Notes: generated from the letters alone by a model not told the origin. A stretch of 64,000 nucleotides of DNA from Neurospora tetraspora (GCF_033439725.1 NW_026944388.1:248001-312000), one strand, 5' to 3'; counted from the first letter of the stretch, positions 33,083 through 47,139 are shown. Made by a program: numbers and translations.

Positions 33083-36000
33083 CTTTGTAAGATCCGCCCC
33101 TGGTGGCTTGCTTGCCGTGCCGTCTCGTGCCACGTTCGTGCTGGGCTGATGAAAGACAAAGGCGTTTTAAACCTTATTGAAGCTTATTGAAACTCAAAAA
33201 GGGTTTGAAACTGGAGCATATGAAAGCTCGTGGGTATTAGGGATGCTGTATAGATATACCCAGCTTGCTGTTTCTCCTCCCACTGGGTGCGAGACGCAGA
33301 GGTCGGCCGACTGGCCTCTATATTGTTTCAGAACGGAGAGGGCCGTAAGCAAGATGAATCAAGGGCGAGCGCGTTGATGTCCAAAAAGGGTGCCCAACTC
33401 GTTGAATCCAAAGCGCCTCGAAGAATCGGGAAACGGCTGAGCTGATGGTTGTGGTGGTACAGAGAATCTATAGGTCAGTCTTCGGATGCAAATTGATGGA
33501 TCTTCAGACCGGAAAGGTGAGTGAGTGAGGAGAAGCTTGAACAACACCCCGCTCCAATGCTTATAGCTTTTTGGATGTGAAGAATGAACAACTCGAAAGC
33601 TGACGTGAGTGCGGGAGAAAAGAAAAAAAAAACCCTTCTTGTTTATAAGGAAATTAAGGATTAAAAGGAGTTAGATCCGTTTAGATCGAGTTAAGCACGG
33701 GGAAGGGAGACGAGAGAGGAAATAAGAGGGGAACATGGGTCAGGGATATAGCATGTATTCCGTCCGTATTCCAAGGGGACCAAGGTTGTCAAGGGATGGT
33801 CTGACTTTGCGTTCCCCGTCTGATTCATCTGGGTACCCAACCACGTAACATCCCCGGATTTTGTGGCAGTCTGGAAGTCGTGATATAAGTCAATGATCAC
33901 CACCAACAATACCCGTTGTTTTTGCCAATGTAGTGTATGGGGCAAAACTAGGTACGAGATGCATCCGAGATGCACCAGATGCACCAGACGCACCCCGTGA
34001 TGGCCATCATTGGTGCACTGGGGTACGCTGCAGTTACAGTGCAGATACATCCACGCGGATTCACAGCCGAAGAAGCGGAGACAGGCAGCACCATCCAGTG
34101 AGCTTCGAGATAATTCAGAAGGGAAGTGCGCTCGTGCCTCTCTTCAGCTTTCCACACTTTCCACTTTGCACTTGCACTTTCCCAATCCCCATCATCGTCG
34201 GTCACCGCACCCGAATCCAATGATGCAAATGACTGTCAATTGCCCTGGAAATAGCATTGTCGCTACTGCAAGTTGCAAACGCCAAGTATACCTAGGCCAC
34301 TTGCCAAGTGGGAACTGCCGCTGTTGCCCTAGGTCACTCCTGATCCAAATTCCTGCCCGTGGCTTCCATAAAATTGTCCGAGACACTTGCCGTTCCAGGG
34401 ACCATAAACGAGAGACAAGTCGACCAACCTCGAACCTTCTTCCCAGAGAAAAACAAACGTTGCAAGGGAGTTCTGGACTCAAAGATCCGCGCATCTGAAT
34501 GGTTGAGGCTTCTTTAGGAGCGGGGTTCATCTCCCGTAGTTGCCTGCCCTGGACGCGGGACGATCAGTTCGACTTGCCGTTGATTGACGCTCAGTTCGCC
34601 TCTTTTTAACGGCATGTGACGCCGTACCAAAATACCAGAGCAACGAATATTATCCATTTTTCATTGCGCAATATGTGTGCACAAATGAAGTAGAAAAACT
34701 GATCACCAAGGATGAAAGAACCAAATAAATGTATTTAACATTCTAGTCTGTTTACATCTTCAATCCGAGCCCAATATCCCGTCTTCCCTCTGACCTCACC
34801 TCACTGTGACCTGACAGTCTCATTGGGAATATTCTGTACAGCCCCACACCCCGTTGATCCCGTCAAGATCAATCAATCACTCCACCCACCACGCAACCGC
34901 GCATCTGCAACCTCTTTCTCCAGTTCAACCACTCAAACCACTCAGCCCTGATTTTTACCGCTGACCGTCTCGATCACATGTCAGCAAAACAGTCAATCGT
35001 ACGCAATCCCGCTTCCACCTCCCAGATTTCTTGACAGGTAGGTAGTGCGTACACGTAGAACAAACAGGGCAACCAAACAAAGCAACAAGCGTCACAAAAG
35101 CGAAGTCGACAGACAATAAAATAAACAGGGTTCCTAAGACAACGAGGTAAATGAACCAAACGAGGATTCCAAAACAGACGATTTCCTCTGCCCGGTCTCA
35201 TGACTTTGACTTTTACCCCACGCTTTTGAGCAACTGAACCGTAGGGACCCATAAACGAACATGCTCAGCCCTCTTTCTTCCCCCTGCTGGAAACTCGAGA
35301 ACTACTAACCTCAATCTGTCAAGCGTGTGCGTTTTTACACACCAGGTTGGTTTTAGCTGCTGCATAGGTTTGTTATTGGATACCGTTTGGTACCTCTACC
35401 TAGCATTGATGTCAAAAACAGGTTTTCGATGGTGTCCCTCTCTCTGGTGGTAGAGGATCCGACTTGCTGAAAATTGAATACATATCGTCAGACATCGTCA
35501 CAAAGTCCACAACAAAGTCGGATTGGACCCCTGACTAGCATGGACTACATAGTCAGATCTGCGAGAGTCGCTTTTAGGGCGGACTTGAGACAACACATTC
35601 GGCTGTCAATGGTGCATGATGTACATAGCTGTCCTGTAGGTTCGACGTGAGTTTTCTTTCGACATGGAAATAACGCCGCCATGACCCAGGGTAGGTTGAG
35701 CTCTATCAACCAGGACCGGTTATACATCAGTTGAACACTGTGAACTCAAGGCGTAGTTGGGGAGTTGGTATCGGTGTTGGTGATCCGTAACTAAGGGAGT
35801 GAGTTCGATGGGAGTGATCATGGTCGAAAATCAGCATAGCTGTCTGTGACTTCCAAGTGGTACACAGCACGCTGACCTGTATAGTCCTCATATTAAGAGT
35901 GAAACTCAATTTGGTTGTGGACGGTGCGTGACTGACTGAACAATGGAGGGGGAGAGATTAGAGAGGAGTTTTTCTGGTCTTTTCAAGTCTGACCTGGTTT

Positions 36001-37224
36001 CGTTGGGTTGTAGACAGGTTGAAGTCCTACTGTGAACTGCTTACCGTGGCTTGTCAGAGACATAATAACAAGACGTCACATGTATCATTCATAACGACCA
36101 GACTAGTTAAAACGTGGTATTTGTTTGTAAACCCATGTACAAGAATAGAAATTTTGTTAATGAGTTGCGAAGCCAAAAACACAGATTCAAGAGAACCCTT
36201 CATCTCGTCACAGTTATCGCTACTTCGCTGCCCATAGTCTCTCCACGGCCGACATAATGATGGGTAAATAAAGATCAAAGCATCACCATTCCCCGTCGTC
36301 AACGGACCGCAGCAGAGACCCCCGAAAAAACCACGGCGAGAACAACGAAGACGAAGATGACGGAACGTACAAAACGGAATAGAAAACCATGAAAAACTCG
36401 CGTCGAACCCAATGTCTACAAAAGGCAGTTCCCAAAAGACGGCCCAAATCCACCTCCGCCCGATGAGCAGCACCGCATGGACAGAACAAGACTGACAGAC
36501 AAAGCCTTCGAGAAAAGAAACGGCCAAATTTCATCCATCATGGAGACAGCGTAAACGACACACACAGAGAGCGAGTATTAAAAGTTGAAGTAGTAGTAAA
36601 TTGATGTTCGGAATTAGAAAAAGAAGAATAAATCGCAGAGAAGTTGATCATCGGAGAACCAGAATCATTGCCCAACCTGATTTCCGTGAAACGCCCCTGA
36701 AAAGAAGACAAATCAACCCTTTGTCGCCAGCTGTGTAGCCATGCGTGTGTGTGTTCTGTTAAAGAAAAAGCAGAGGAAAGCCGGTACGCAAAAGAACTTT
36801 CAGCCATCCTTTTTCCGTCATACCTTCATTCACATCCTTTGCCATTTTCCCACAATCCGAAACTTTCTCATCATAAAATCCTCATTCATGATCTGAACCT
36901 CAAACGTGATTCCATCTTCCATGCTGCTGGTGTTTTGTGTCCGCCTCTTGGGAAGGAAACTGAGTCTATGGTATGGGGAAGGTAATGGTAATTTCTTTTT
37001 CTCTGATGTATGTAGGAGAAAAAGAAGAGGTATCACTGAGATATGGAGGAAAAAAAAGTTAAAGTAATAAAGCAGAACTTTTGGAATGAATCCCCGACCC
37101 GCGCAAATGCATAATTTGGAGAAACCCGCCCGGTCTATGCTCACAGAGACAATTCCGGATGCTCATGATGCGACACACCGTTGAAATTGTTTTGGGTAAG
37201 AGAGAAAAAAGAAAACCGTCTGCC
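33083..37224. other. Gene-poor 4.1 kb region between INSIG and eIF4G
   Basis: Contains the INSIG promoter and leader at the left and the eIF4G 3' flank at the right. The intervening 3 kb or so has only short ORFs under 165 codons with no recognisable families. A few small repeats occur (such as atgcacc units near 33960-34000 and an inverted ccacttg...caagtgg near 34301). Non-coding transcripts cannot be judged from sequence. Confidence 0.55.
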
Positions 37225-40200
37225 TTATTCGTCCTTCTTCTCGTCATTATTCGTTGTATCGGGCGTCACCTTGGACAATGCCGGAGAGGCAGAGGCCGAA
37301 GGGGGGGAGCCGGGGTGGTCTCCAGCATCAGCAAGGAGGCTGTGGATTGCGTTAGTTTGTAGGTTCAACATGTAGAGGGACACAGATATCATACCTGAAA
37401 GCATTTGCGTGGGAAACCGAATCGTTGCCGCGCATGGAAGCGGTGCGGGACGAGCCGCCAGAGTCATCACCACCGCGGCCAAAAGCACCGCCAGGGCCAC
37501 CGACCTGACGACGACCACTGTTGCTCCTAGAGTTGAACATGGACGTAGGGGGGCCGAAAGACATGCCCTGGCTACCGGAGCGGCTAGTGTTGCCCTTCAA
37601 ACGCCTGAGATCACCAAGCTCGACCTGGTTGTTGGTCATGCTCTGGTTGTAAGGGAGGCCCCTGGCATCTCCGCGACCGGAAGCAGCACGGCCTCCAAGG
37701 CCACGCTGGCCGGTGCGAGCATTCTCAACCGCCTTTGCGGCGGCAGCAGCCTCAGCCTGTGAATATTAGTTAGTCTCATCATACCATATTAGCAAGTGAA
37801 TTTGTTGTATCTTACCTCAGCGCGGACCTCCTCCAACGTCTTAGGACCCTTGTTGGCCTCCTTGGAGACCCAGCGGGCCCTGCGAAGGTCGACAATGTCC
37901 ATAAGCATGAACCTCAGACGGCTTGGGAGGTCGGGAAGGTCCATAATCTGCTGGATGCGGCCGAAGTAGACCTCCATCAAGGGCCTGCCCTTCTCGGTGC
38001 TGTCGAGGTTGCCACCGACCGTCCTCAAGAGCTTGGTGAGAGACTCAATCTCGGCCTCATCGGGAATACCCGTAAACTCAAGCAGCTTGCGGACACACTC
38101 GTGCATGATACGTTCCGTAAGCATGCCAAGCTTGAAAAGTTCACCAATGAACTGGACAAGACCAAGACCACGACGCTTGGCGGCGGCGGCGATATAGTAC
38201 TCATCGGACATGAGAACGGCCTCGGAGGCCTTCTTGTCGCCCTCCTCACCCTCCTTGGGCTTCGGAAGGTCCACCTTCCAACCACGCTCGAACTCCTCCT
38301 GACACCTGTTAAGGAGGTACTTGCGGAAGAGGGCGCCGCCACTGACGACGTTACCCTGCTTGTCCATAATGTTCTCGTCGCGGATCTCGGGGCTCATGGT
38401 CTCGAGCATGCGCTTGCAGAACTTGGCATACATGGAAGCCCAGTGGGCTTCGTCCGTAGCCTTCTCGAAGGTGAGCTGAATGACCTGGCGCAGGGTGCGA
38501 CCATCCTGCTCGTTCTTCGACTGGTGAGCGATCTCAAGGATCTGGTCAGAGATCTTGTCAAACTTCTCAGGAGTCATCTTGTTCAGGGCAGCCTTGACCT
38601 TGCGCTGAACGGTCTCAGGATCCAAGTGGCCGGGGGTAGGCGCCTCCGCCTTCTTAGCTCCTATGCTCATAGGCTTCCAGCCAGTTGCGGACACAGTAAT
38701 AGGCTTGAGCTCCATGCCGGCAGTGAGCGGCATGTTCTTGGCGGCCTGAGCCTCGTTCTTGGAGTAACCTTCGCGCGGCTTGCGACGGCTGTTCTGACGG
38801 GGAGAATCAGGGGTAGCAGTCGACGAAGGAGTGCGGCTGAGGTTGCCAGGGAATGTGCCCTGGCGGCCAAAAGCCATAGTGCCCATAGCGCCAGGTCTGC
38901 CAAGAGAGCCCATACCACCAGCCTGTTGCGACATAGCGAAACGCTCCGCCGAAGTGGTTCCAGGGGGCAGGGCAGGCTTGCCAGAGAACTGGCCCATGGC
39001 AGGGAAGCCGCCGCCAGAAGCACCGCCACGGCCTCTCTGGGATCCAGCGCCAGGGGTACGAGCGGAGGCCGAGCGACCACCGTCAGAATCTCCGATAAGA
39101 GACTTAACCTGCTGGTGGAATTCAGGAGACGGCTGCTCCGTGAACACATTCTGGAACTGGAGAAGGAAGTTGGCGTCATACTTGAACATCTTGCCCTTCT
39201 TAGAAACAGCCTGGTTGAGGGCCGGGTTGGGGGAAGCGATGCCGGCAGGGTAGATATCATACTGCACGCCAGGAAGAAGGCGGGCGGACCGCAGAGACTG
39301 AAGAGCAGCACTGGGCTGGGGCGCCTCAACGGACTTGGTGTTGAGGGGAGCAAGGTTGAGAGCAGCAGGCTTGTTCTTGCCGAGGGCCTTGGTGGCAGCA
39401 TCGGCCTCCTTCTTGTCATCGGCCTCCTTGGTGAGAAGGTCGGCGACAGACTCGCCCTGGCCGGAGTCCCTCTCCTTACGCTTGCGCTCGCGCTCTTCCT
39501 CGATTCTCTCCATCTCACGTTCCTGCTCGCGGAGCTTGCGGTCGTTCTCGGCAGCGTTGGCCAAGCGCTCAGCCTCAGCCTTCTTCTTAGCCTCCTCGGC
39601 CTCAGCGGCCTTCTTCTTGGAGATCTCCGCCTGCTCCTTCTCACGGCGAGCATCTCTCTCCTCGAGTTCGTTGAAGTAAGCGTCCATTTGCTCATCGCTG
39701 AGCTTGCTGTGATCGATATTGTTGAGCTCCTTGTCAGTCAGCTTGGCGAAGTCGAGGTTGTTGTAGTCAATTTCAGACTCCTCCTTAGCCTCAGGCTTCT
39801 TGGCAGCAGCAGCCGCGGCATCGGCATCAGCCTTAGCCTTAGCCTCAGCCTCAGCCTCCTCCTTGGCCTTGGCTTCTTCAGCCGCCTTCTTCTCGGCAGC
39901 AACGCGCTCCTCCTCCTTGGCCTTCTCTTCGGCAGCGGCCTTCTCTGCGGCAGCCTTCTCGGCAGCGGCCTTCTCTGCGGCCTCCTTCTCGGCAGCCTCC
40001 TTGTCGGCAGCTTCCTTTTCAGCAGCGGCCTTGTCAGCAGCCTCCTTTTCAGCAGCGGCCTTGTCGGCAGCAGCCTTCTCTGCGGCAGCCTTCGCGGCCT
40101 CTTCCTCGTTAGCCTTGTTGTCAACGGGAGCTTCGGTCTTGGCCTTCTGAACCGCATTCTTGAACTCGTCGCGGAGCTGCTCGGCAGTCTTGCCAGTTGT

Positions 40201-42085
40201 GCTTTCGGTACGACCGTGGGAGGGGGCAGTAGGCTTAGCGGGAGGGGGTGTGGGTGTCGAGGCAACAACAGGCGGTGTCTTGGACTGCTGCTGAATGCTG
40301 GGTGCCGGGGAGGCAGGGCCCTTTATCGCAGAAAGGTCGAGGGGGTTGCCGTTGGGATCCTTGATAGTGATGCCTGCGGACTTCTTGGGTCTAGCAAAGT
40401 TAGAGGAAACAATGGCGGGGGCAGCTTGAGCAGGACGCTGCGTCGGGGTGCTCTGCGCAACGACGGGCGCCTGGACTTGGCCAGTGCTCGACGCCGGGCG
40501 ATCAGAAACCTGTGAAGCGTTACGGGACATCGGTTGGGCAACAGGCTGTCCTTGAGGCACGAAGGTAGGAGGGAAGGCGGGCTGGAAATGGGGCACAGGC
40601 TGGCCCATATAAGGCATGGGCTGGCTGTAGGGGTTAAACACGGGACCACGATAGTCCATAGGGGCAGGATATCCGGGCACCTGTTTTTGTTTTGTTAGCA
40701 GATTTTCGAATTGGCCTCCCTCGGGCGACAGGTCAATGCCGAGCGATGGCGGAGAAAACATAGGAACAGAGCGAAGGGGTACAAAGTCGTAGCGAGCTGG
40801 CGGAGCATTTGAGTATTCCGGCAGAGGCGGACCACCGTTGACTTCTTGGTATCCATCTGCCTTGGAAGCCCAACGCTTGCTCTGACGTCGAGGCTTCTGA
40901 GTTGAATCATCGCTCGTACTTGACTTTTGCTGCGAAGAGTTAGGGTGCCTAGGATGGATACTGTCTGAATCCCGGCGTGTCCCTTTGTTCTTCTTGTTGA
41001 CAGGCTTGAAAGAGGAATAATCGTTGCTAAAGGAAGGGGGCTTTACTTGTTGCTGGTACATGTTCATGCCGGGGTAGAAGGGCGGCTGAGTAGGTGCCAG
41101 GCTGGCAGAGGCCATGGTAGGGGTGCCGTGAGTAGGCACAGCGTGAGCCGGAGCCGGGCTCGAACGGTGGGGCTGAGGAGAGTTGGGATACTGCTGCATG
41201 CCTCCGCGGCCTTGGAAGTTGTTCATGCCACCACGACCAGCGTTGTGCTGGGGACCGTTGTAGGACCTGGTTGGAGGGAAGCCCATGTTGGGGTTGTTGT
41301 ATGAGTTGTTGTAGCCGCCGCGACCACGACCCTGACCCTGATAGCCACCACGATGGCTAGCCATGTGGCCAACTGTCTCACCGTGGGCAGAGGCTTGCGA
41401 GTCCCGTCGTGTGTGGACCGGGCCGTTGCTGTGAGATACGGAGTGTTGCTTCATGTGGCGCTGAAAGAGGGCTTGGTCAGCAAGTGTGTTCTGAAAGATA
41501 TGCTTGGGGAGATCTTACATCGTTGTCACCAGGGAAGCTACCGAACGTCATGGGAGCAGAGATGTTGGAGGGAGCCCGCTGGCCACCGCTCTGCTGAGGC
41601 ACCTGAGGAATAGGCGAGGGCGAGGCGGCGGGAGAGGGGACTCTGGCGTTGCTGCCAGGAATCGGGATGGGGACGGAGCCAGCAGCGTGAGGAGTGCTGT
41701 GGGTGATGGCAGGCGACTCGTCGAAGCCGAACTGGATGGCCTTGGCGCCGCCGACGGGACCGCCGTTGGCGTTGATGCTGGGAGGAGCGGCGTTGATGGT
41801 GACGGAGCTCTTCCTAGAGTGGTCAGCAGAGGCTCCGTTGAGGCCCGAGCTGCCTCTGGCGATGGGCACGGCGGGGGTGATGTTGGGCCGGCCGTTCACC
41901 GGGGCAGCTTGAGGCTTGCCATTCTGGGCAGAGGAACCAACCACGACGGGGGGCTGAGAACCCGTCGCAATCAGCGGCGTGCTTGTCGGCTTCTTCGCAC
42001 CGGCTGCGGAAGCATACGACGTTGCTGCAGGAGCGGACGTAGATTGAGCCGGGTTTTGGTTCTGTTGACTCGCAGAGGAAGTCAT
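37225..42085 (-). CDS. tif4631: Translation initiation factor eIF4G
   Basis: Four exons on the minus strand: 41519-42085, 37816-41460, 37395-37756 and 37225-37339, 1562 residues; start MTSSASQQNQNPAQ. Introns are all GT-AG and keep frame. The N-terminal 600 residues are Pro/Gln/Gly-rich with RGG-like runs (GGYQGQGRGRGG). A charged Ala/Glu/Lys repeat (KEAAEKAA type, about 639-732) resembles a long single helix. The eIF4E-binding motif YDANFLL is near residue 948. The MIF4G domain begins near 1136 (ALNKMTPEKFDKISDQILEI) with LRQVIQLTFEKATDE and LFRKYLLNRCQEEFERGW, and binds eIF4A. An RG/S-rich C-terminal tail follows. It is the scaffold of the cap-binding eIF4F complex in the cytoplasm. All key elements are present and in the expected order. 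Confidence 0.94.
39830..40110 (-). repeat. Ala/Glu/Lys coding repeat in eIF4G
   Basis: Imperfect 12-24 bp units encode repeating AAEKEAADK-type peptides between the N-terminal region and the eIF4E-binding site. It predicts a long charged helix and is liable to length variation. Confidence 0.8.
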
Positions 42086-45000
42086 AAGGGTCTCGGGTGA
42101 CTCGAAAGCCGGTTTCTTTGTGGATGGTTGGGTGCGCGGTTGAGGAGGGGAGAGGGTCGAGGATGTTGTGGTGTTCCCGGGGTGGGAATGTCGAATATCA
42201 AACTCGACAGAAGGTCGCCGCGCAGTGGGGACAAAGTCACAAAGACTGGGATTCAATTTCGACGCGCAAAAAGAGCGGCGGCCGAAAGAGAGAGAGTGCC
42301 TGTTGGAAAACCGCGGGTGGGTTTTGGCGGATTGGATTAGGCGGTTGTGAAAACCGAAAGAGACCGATACCGATGCGCGTTGCACTGACGGTAAAAGTCG
42401 AAAAAGACTGGAATGGAGTCTCTAGTTGAGAGAGTGAAGGCGGTGGTGGGTGGGTGGAGGATTTCCTCTTGGTGGGTGGGTTGGACCTGGCCAAGTGGGT
42501 TCGTCGCAAAAAAACGAAGCGGCCGGCGAAAACCCTCGTTGCTGCGTCCGCACTCTCTGGTGGGTGAAGTGGAAGGTTGCGTTGCCTTCAGGGTTTGGGT
42601 TGGTAGCCACTGGTAGGTAACTTGACCAATCTCGTGGGTCTTGACACTACCGCGATCGATAGGGTCGATAGGGTGTTCGCTCGCCCAACGCTCAATCAAG
42701 TGAGTTAGGTAGAGTGGGGTGGAGATGGATCAAGGGCAGTCTCTGGATCTCTGGGAAGTGAATCCTGAGAAGACGAGAGTACCAATGTTGATTTCTCGAG
42801 TGGGGGGAAGAGAAAAAAAGAGAACCCTGTGAAGTTGGGTTTCCTCCGTGGGGTTTCCTTCACAAGACGGATGTGAAAGATGGGTGGGAAGAAAAAAGAG
42901 GGCGAGGACAAAATTTTTTTTGGGGCAGCCGCTCTCTGATACACTTTTTCAGACTGTGTGGAAGAGGGCAGGGGGGGTCGACCAATTGCAAGGGTGAGGT
43001 GCAGGGATCCTAGGGGCGTCCCTAGGGTACGTACTCTTTAAAGGAACCTGTGAACCCCAACCTGCCCAGTGAACACCACTGACCAGCATCTCAACGCCTG
43101 GCAACGTCTGGCCATCCCACAGCATACGGAGATACAGTCGGTCCTAGAAAAAGGATGGCTATCTTGACTCCAGGGGATTTCACTTTCATTCAGTTGACTC
43201 TCAAAAATCACACCAAGCGCTGACGGGCTGTCAGCTACGTATCTGCTTGGACTTGATTAGGTGGCTATCGTTTTACTCTCGGTCCGCCGTCCGGTCGTGC
43301 GTTGGTCGGCCGGAACTGAAACCTTTTCTACACACTTCCACGCCAGGTGAAAGCAACAGGAATCTTCAACGTGCCATTTCTTCTTTTTCCGCTCCTCGTT
43401 GAGCCTAAAGATGGAAACGGGGTTGCTTCAAGCACTTGGCGGGTTTTTGTGAGCCATCATTTAGTTTATAGCCATCAGCCACCATAGTGCCCAGATGGTC
43501 GGGAACCCGATCTGATGCAGATGCGGCTCTAACACTCCTGGCATGGACAAGGCATTTGGGTACAACAGCCCTGAAGTATACAGCCACATCGCATGTGGCA
43601 CGGCTCAAAATCCCTCCAAAGCTTTGCTGATTCAGAACACGACATTTGGCAGCAGGCAGTAAGAGTATCAGAATAGATGATGTACCATGAGGCGTACCCG
43701 AGGGCTGTCGTCGCTTGTCAGTCTCGTCTACACCTCGTCCCTTTGTCTAGCCCTCGTTCTGAACGATGGGGCACGAACGGGCTAACAATCGAGGGTGGAC
43801 CTGGTCCAGGATTCTCCAGACATCTTTATCTCCAAGTCTAAGACCGAATGGGGTGACATGGGCAACTGGGGAGTCGGGTGCGGACACGACGGACAGAGAG
43901 TTTTATCCTGCGAGAGTGGAAGGTCAAGATACTATACTAGTACATGATATTCCCGGCGTGGTGGTAAAGCTCCAAGAGTCTCTCATTTGTAATGCGTCGA
44001 GCCAGAGATAACCACCGGATCATGTTCATCCCCCAGTGGTATTTTCAGTCCAAGGGAGGACCGCATCCGAAGACGCACAACACGAACACCGCGGTACGTG
44101 TGTACTTCCTGGGTCCGACCGGGGTGCCGGCGTCTTGATGGAATTGTGATTATCGATCAGCAACAGCTGGTGAATGTTCTGGTCAACATGCTACTCGGCC
44201 TCTGTCTGTTAGAGCGCAACGCTACATGACCAAGCTGGCTTGATTACAACCTCCAACAGTGATGAGTGAGTGGCAACATACATAGGAGGCCGGGGCGACA
44301 AATGCTCTTCGTCTGTGCTTACCACTCTGTACTCCCTCATGTCCCTCCCGGTGCCCTCTTATCGCCGATAGTACGGCACATATTTGGATATTCGGAAAGC
44401 ACACGAATCAACATGCTGCAACCAAAACAACCATCTCTGACTCACTCACTACAGCCCCAAAGCGCCCATTTGCGATTCTCTCTAGTCTTGCCATCGACAG
44501 TCGAGTTGGTCTGCTTCTCTGTCCACTATGACGTCAACCCACAAGTGTAGGTCTTAGGCTCTCGGGTCCTTGTTGGTATTTGGACGCTGAAGTTTTGGGT
44601 TTGCCATCTCCTCATTTCTCCAAATCTGCCTTTCTTCGGGCCTTGGATTTATATCGAAGCGTGACTTGAGCGCTTTCACCAGTCCCAGGGGCAATGAGCC
44701 AAGTTGAACAATATCTGTACCCAACTGGACGTCTCAGGCCATCGAGGCTATCCCAAGTTCCTTTGTGGGCAAAATGCCCCGTTAAACAGCGATATTCTTA
44801 GCGCTTGGACATTTCTATACCCCCCTCAAAATCTCCGCTGCCCCTCGCTCTAGGAACGCCCCACTTTCACTCCAGGCCGTCCTCAATGCACCCCGCCAGG
44901 AACTCAAAAAAGTTCGACTTTGCCGCCTCCAAGAATCAAACACAACCTAACGACCTGTAAAGCATCACCAAGAAACATATCTGCTGCCCGGACTCACCAT

Positions 45001-45892
45001 CTCCTAACTCCGGAGTGAAGCCTCTTCTCTCGCCTCATTCTCACTCCTTGCAATGAAAAATTAAAAATACCACTTTGTGCGCGCCTATGCCCTTTCTATT
45101 GCCCTAGAACGGCTACCTAGCCTGCCTTGTCAGGGCCCGGTTCACCCAGCGGGCATGTACTTGTACCTCGCAAAGTCTCAACCCTTCCTCGCCGTTGTCG
45201 TCGTTCGTTCCCAATTTTCCACAAAGCAGGGAAACCCCACCTCAACTACGACGATGTAAGTCAGTTAGATGGTGGGGCAGCGGAGCCATGGGTTAGTTAA
45301 GGTAATGCCGCCTCCATTTTCAACATCTCTTCGTTTTTGTCGAGACTTCCTTTTTCGTATGTACTTCGTTTTTTTACGACATATCAAACATGATCACAAA
45401 CCTGCCTGGATAGTAGTCTCACGCTGGCTGGCCTAACGTACAAAACAATGTCGGGGAAGTCCCAGATATGTACAAAGCAGGACATAAGAGATCTCGTCAC
45501 ATGCTCAGCAATAGCACACTACAAACTTCGTATACGAAGCCATCATCAGAAGCAATTCTCATAACCGACCAACTTACTTACATCCCGACGCCCGGCCATG
45601 AACTGGCTTTGTCAAACCCCCAAGCCCAAGCCATAAGCCATAAGCCATCAACCAACAAACACCCATCCAGAGACCTACCACAGACAATGAAAGAGACCAA
45701 ACCCAGCACAGCAACGCCCGCACTGACACTCAGAAAACTGTACCCCCTTGGCCCCTTGCATAGAACCACGAATGGAACAACTGAGGAACAAAAGCGAAAC
45801 GTCAAAACGAGGTCCATCAAGGTCTGGCCAGGATCAAGAAAGTCCGTGCCCCTCGCCTCACCTTTCAGCCTTTCCCGTCTCTCCTTGTCTTC

Positions 45893-45922
45893 GTTGGCGT
45901 TGGCGTTGGCGTTGGCGTTGGC
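45893..45922. repeat. Hexanucleotide microsatellite (gttggc)5
   Basis: Five exact tandem copies in the gene-poor region. Confidence 0.9.
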
Positions 45923-46455
45923 GGTCCTGGAAGCACAATGCCACGAGTTACACAGTTGCTTCTCATTGTTCTCTTCTTCCATCACCCAAAGCAGTCGAGA
46001 ACTTGACGGCAGGCAGATCGAGGCCGGCCGGTCAGTTGGCTAGCTGGGCGTGCTCTGGTCCTCCCGCTTAATGTCCCCTTGTGATGCGGCTCGTGATGTC
46101 AAAAAAGTGAACCCCCCACGACCGGACTCGGGAGTAAACTCGGAAGAAGGCTGAGCAGTTAAGATGCAAGCAACGCATTTACTGAGTACACAATGTACCT
46201 GGAACTGGACACTTCTGCGTAGGTTTTGGAACCAGAAGGTAAGAGCCAAGACGAGAAGTGCCGGTATGTATATCGACTTCCAACTTCCAACTTGCAACCT
46301 CCGACTTGCGACCAACGAGCCATGCACCGGCACCTGGCGGTTGTCAACCTCGGAGATACGGTGCCGATGTTGATTGTCTACACCAGAATGCCAGAATGCC
46401 GAATTACGAAATCAACAGCTGGACCCTTCACGTAGTATTCGGGGTCCCTTACCCT

Positions 46456-46482
46456 CAGCTCCTTCAGCTCCTTCAGCTCCTC
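46456..46482. repeat. Nonamer tandem repeat (cagctcctt) x3
   Basis: Three consecutive copies, the last with one change, in the gene-poor region. Confidence 0.85.
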
Positions 46483-47139
46483 GCCGTTTCGTTCGGTAGT
46501 GATCGACTTGTAAAATTTGGGGTTATGTGATCACTGATCATCGGTATTCTTTTTTCTGCTTGTTGGATACGCAGTGCGTGATGGCATGCCAGGAGCTAAT
46601 AAATATCCTGGTCGGTTGCTGCATATGGTGATCATTGTTCGATTACATCACTTTGATCTGCTGGAGAACCAACGGATGAATTTTTGAGCATGGATTTGAC
46701 GGGCTGGCTCGGTTAACAGCTGGGTTGACAAAGACAGTGAAGGGTTGGATACGAGCCAACTTCGAAAAACACAACAAGCGGGGATGTTCACGATAGGTAC
46801 GGGATACCCAGGAGAGTCGGTGCCGAAAATATGTTAAAGAAGCACTTGCGGTTTCTTTTCTGGTGGACAACGGCAGAGATATCAGACATCATACTTCTAG
46901 AATCCTTCCAAATGGGGATTCGCATAGGACTTGGAAGATACGTATATGAGCCCATAATCACTCCAAGATATGTTGCTCCCTAGGGATTTAACAAGTTGCA
47001 ATGTCTACCAAAATTCTCCGTTTTATCGCTTGTTCTCAAACCAAAATACCATGCACATGTACTACGTAGTACAACGACCAACTACCATGCCAAACCAAGA
47101 CTCAGACAACCCAGATTGAGGTCCAAATCTAAAACCGAA

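Larger units (their letters stand above)
42086..47139. other. Gene-poor 5 kb region between eIF4G and Aquarius
   Basis: Left part (to about 43000) is the eIF4G promoter and leader. The rest has only short unrecognised ORFs. Small repeats present: a 7-bp perfect inverted repeat cctaggg-gcgt-ccctagg near 43010-43027, five gttggc hexamers at 45893-45922, and three cagctcctt nonamers at 46456-46482. No tRNA, 5S rRNA or transposon ends were found by eye. Confidence 0.55.

Noticed and set aside
33083-33133. INSIG start at 33133
   Set aside because: The codon is GTG; the first in-frame ATG at 33080-33082 has a good context.
38101-40515. 804-codon ORF on the plus strand, antisense to eIF4G
   Set aside because: It mirrors the Ala/Glu/Lys repeat and GC-biased third positions of eIF4G, is Leu/Gly/Ser low complexity, and shows no family pattern.
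45468-46043. 191-codon ORF in the gap between eIF4G and Aquarius
   Set aside because: Low-complexity Ser/Thr/Pro sequence crossing the gttggc microsatellite, with no recognisable domain or good start context.
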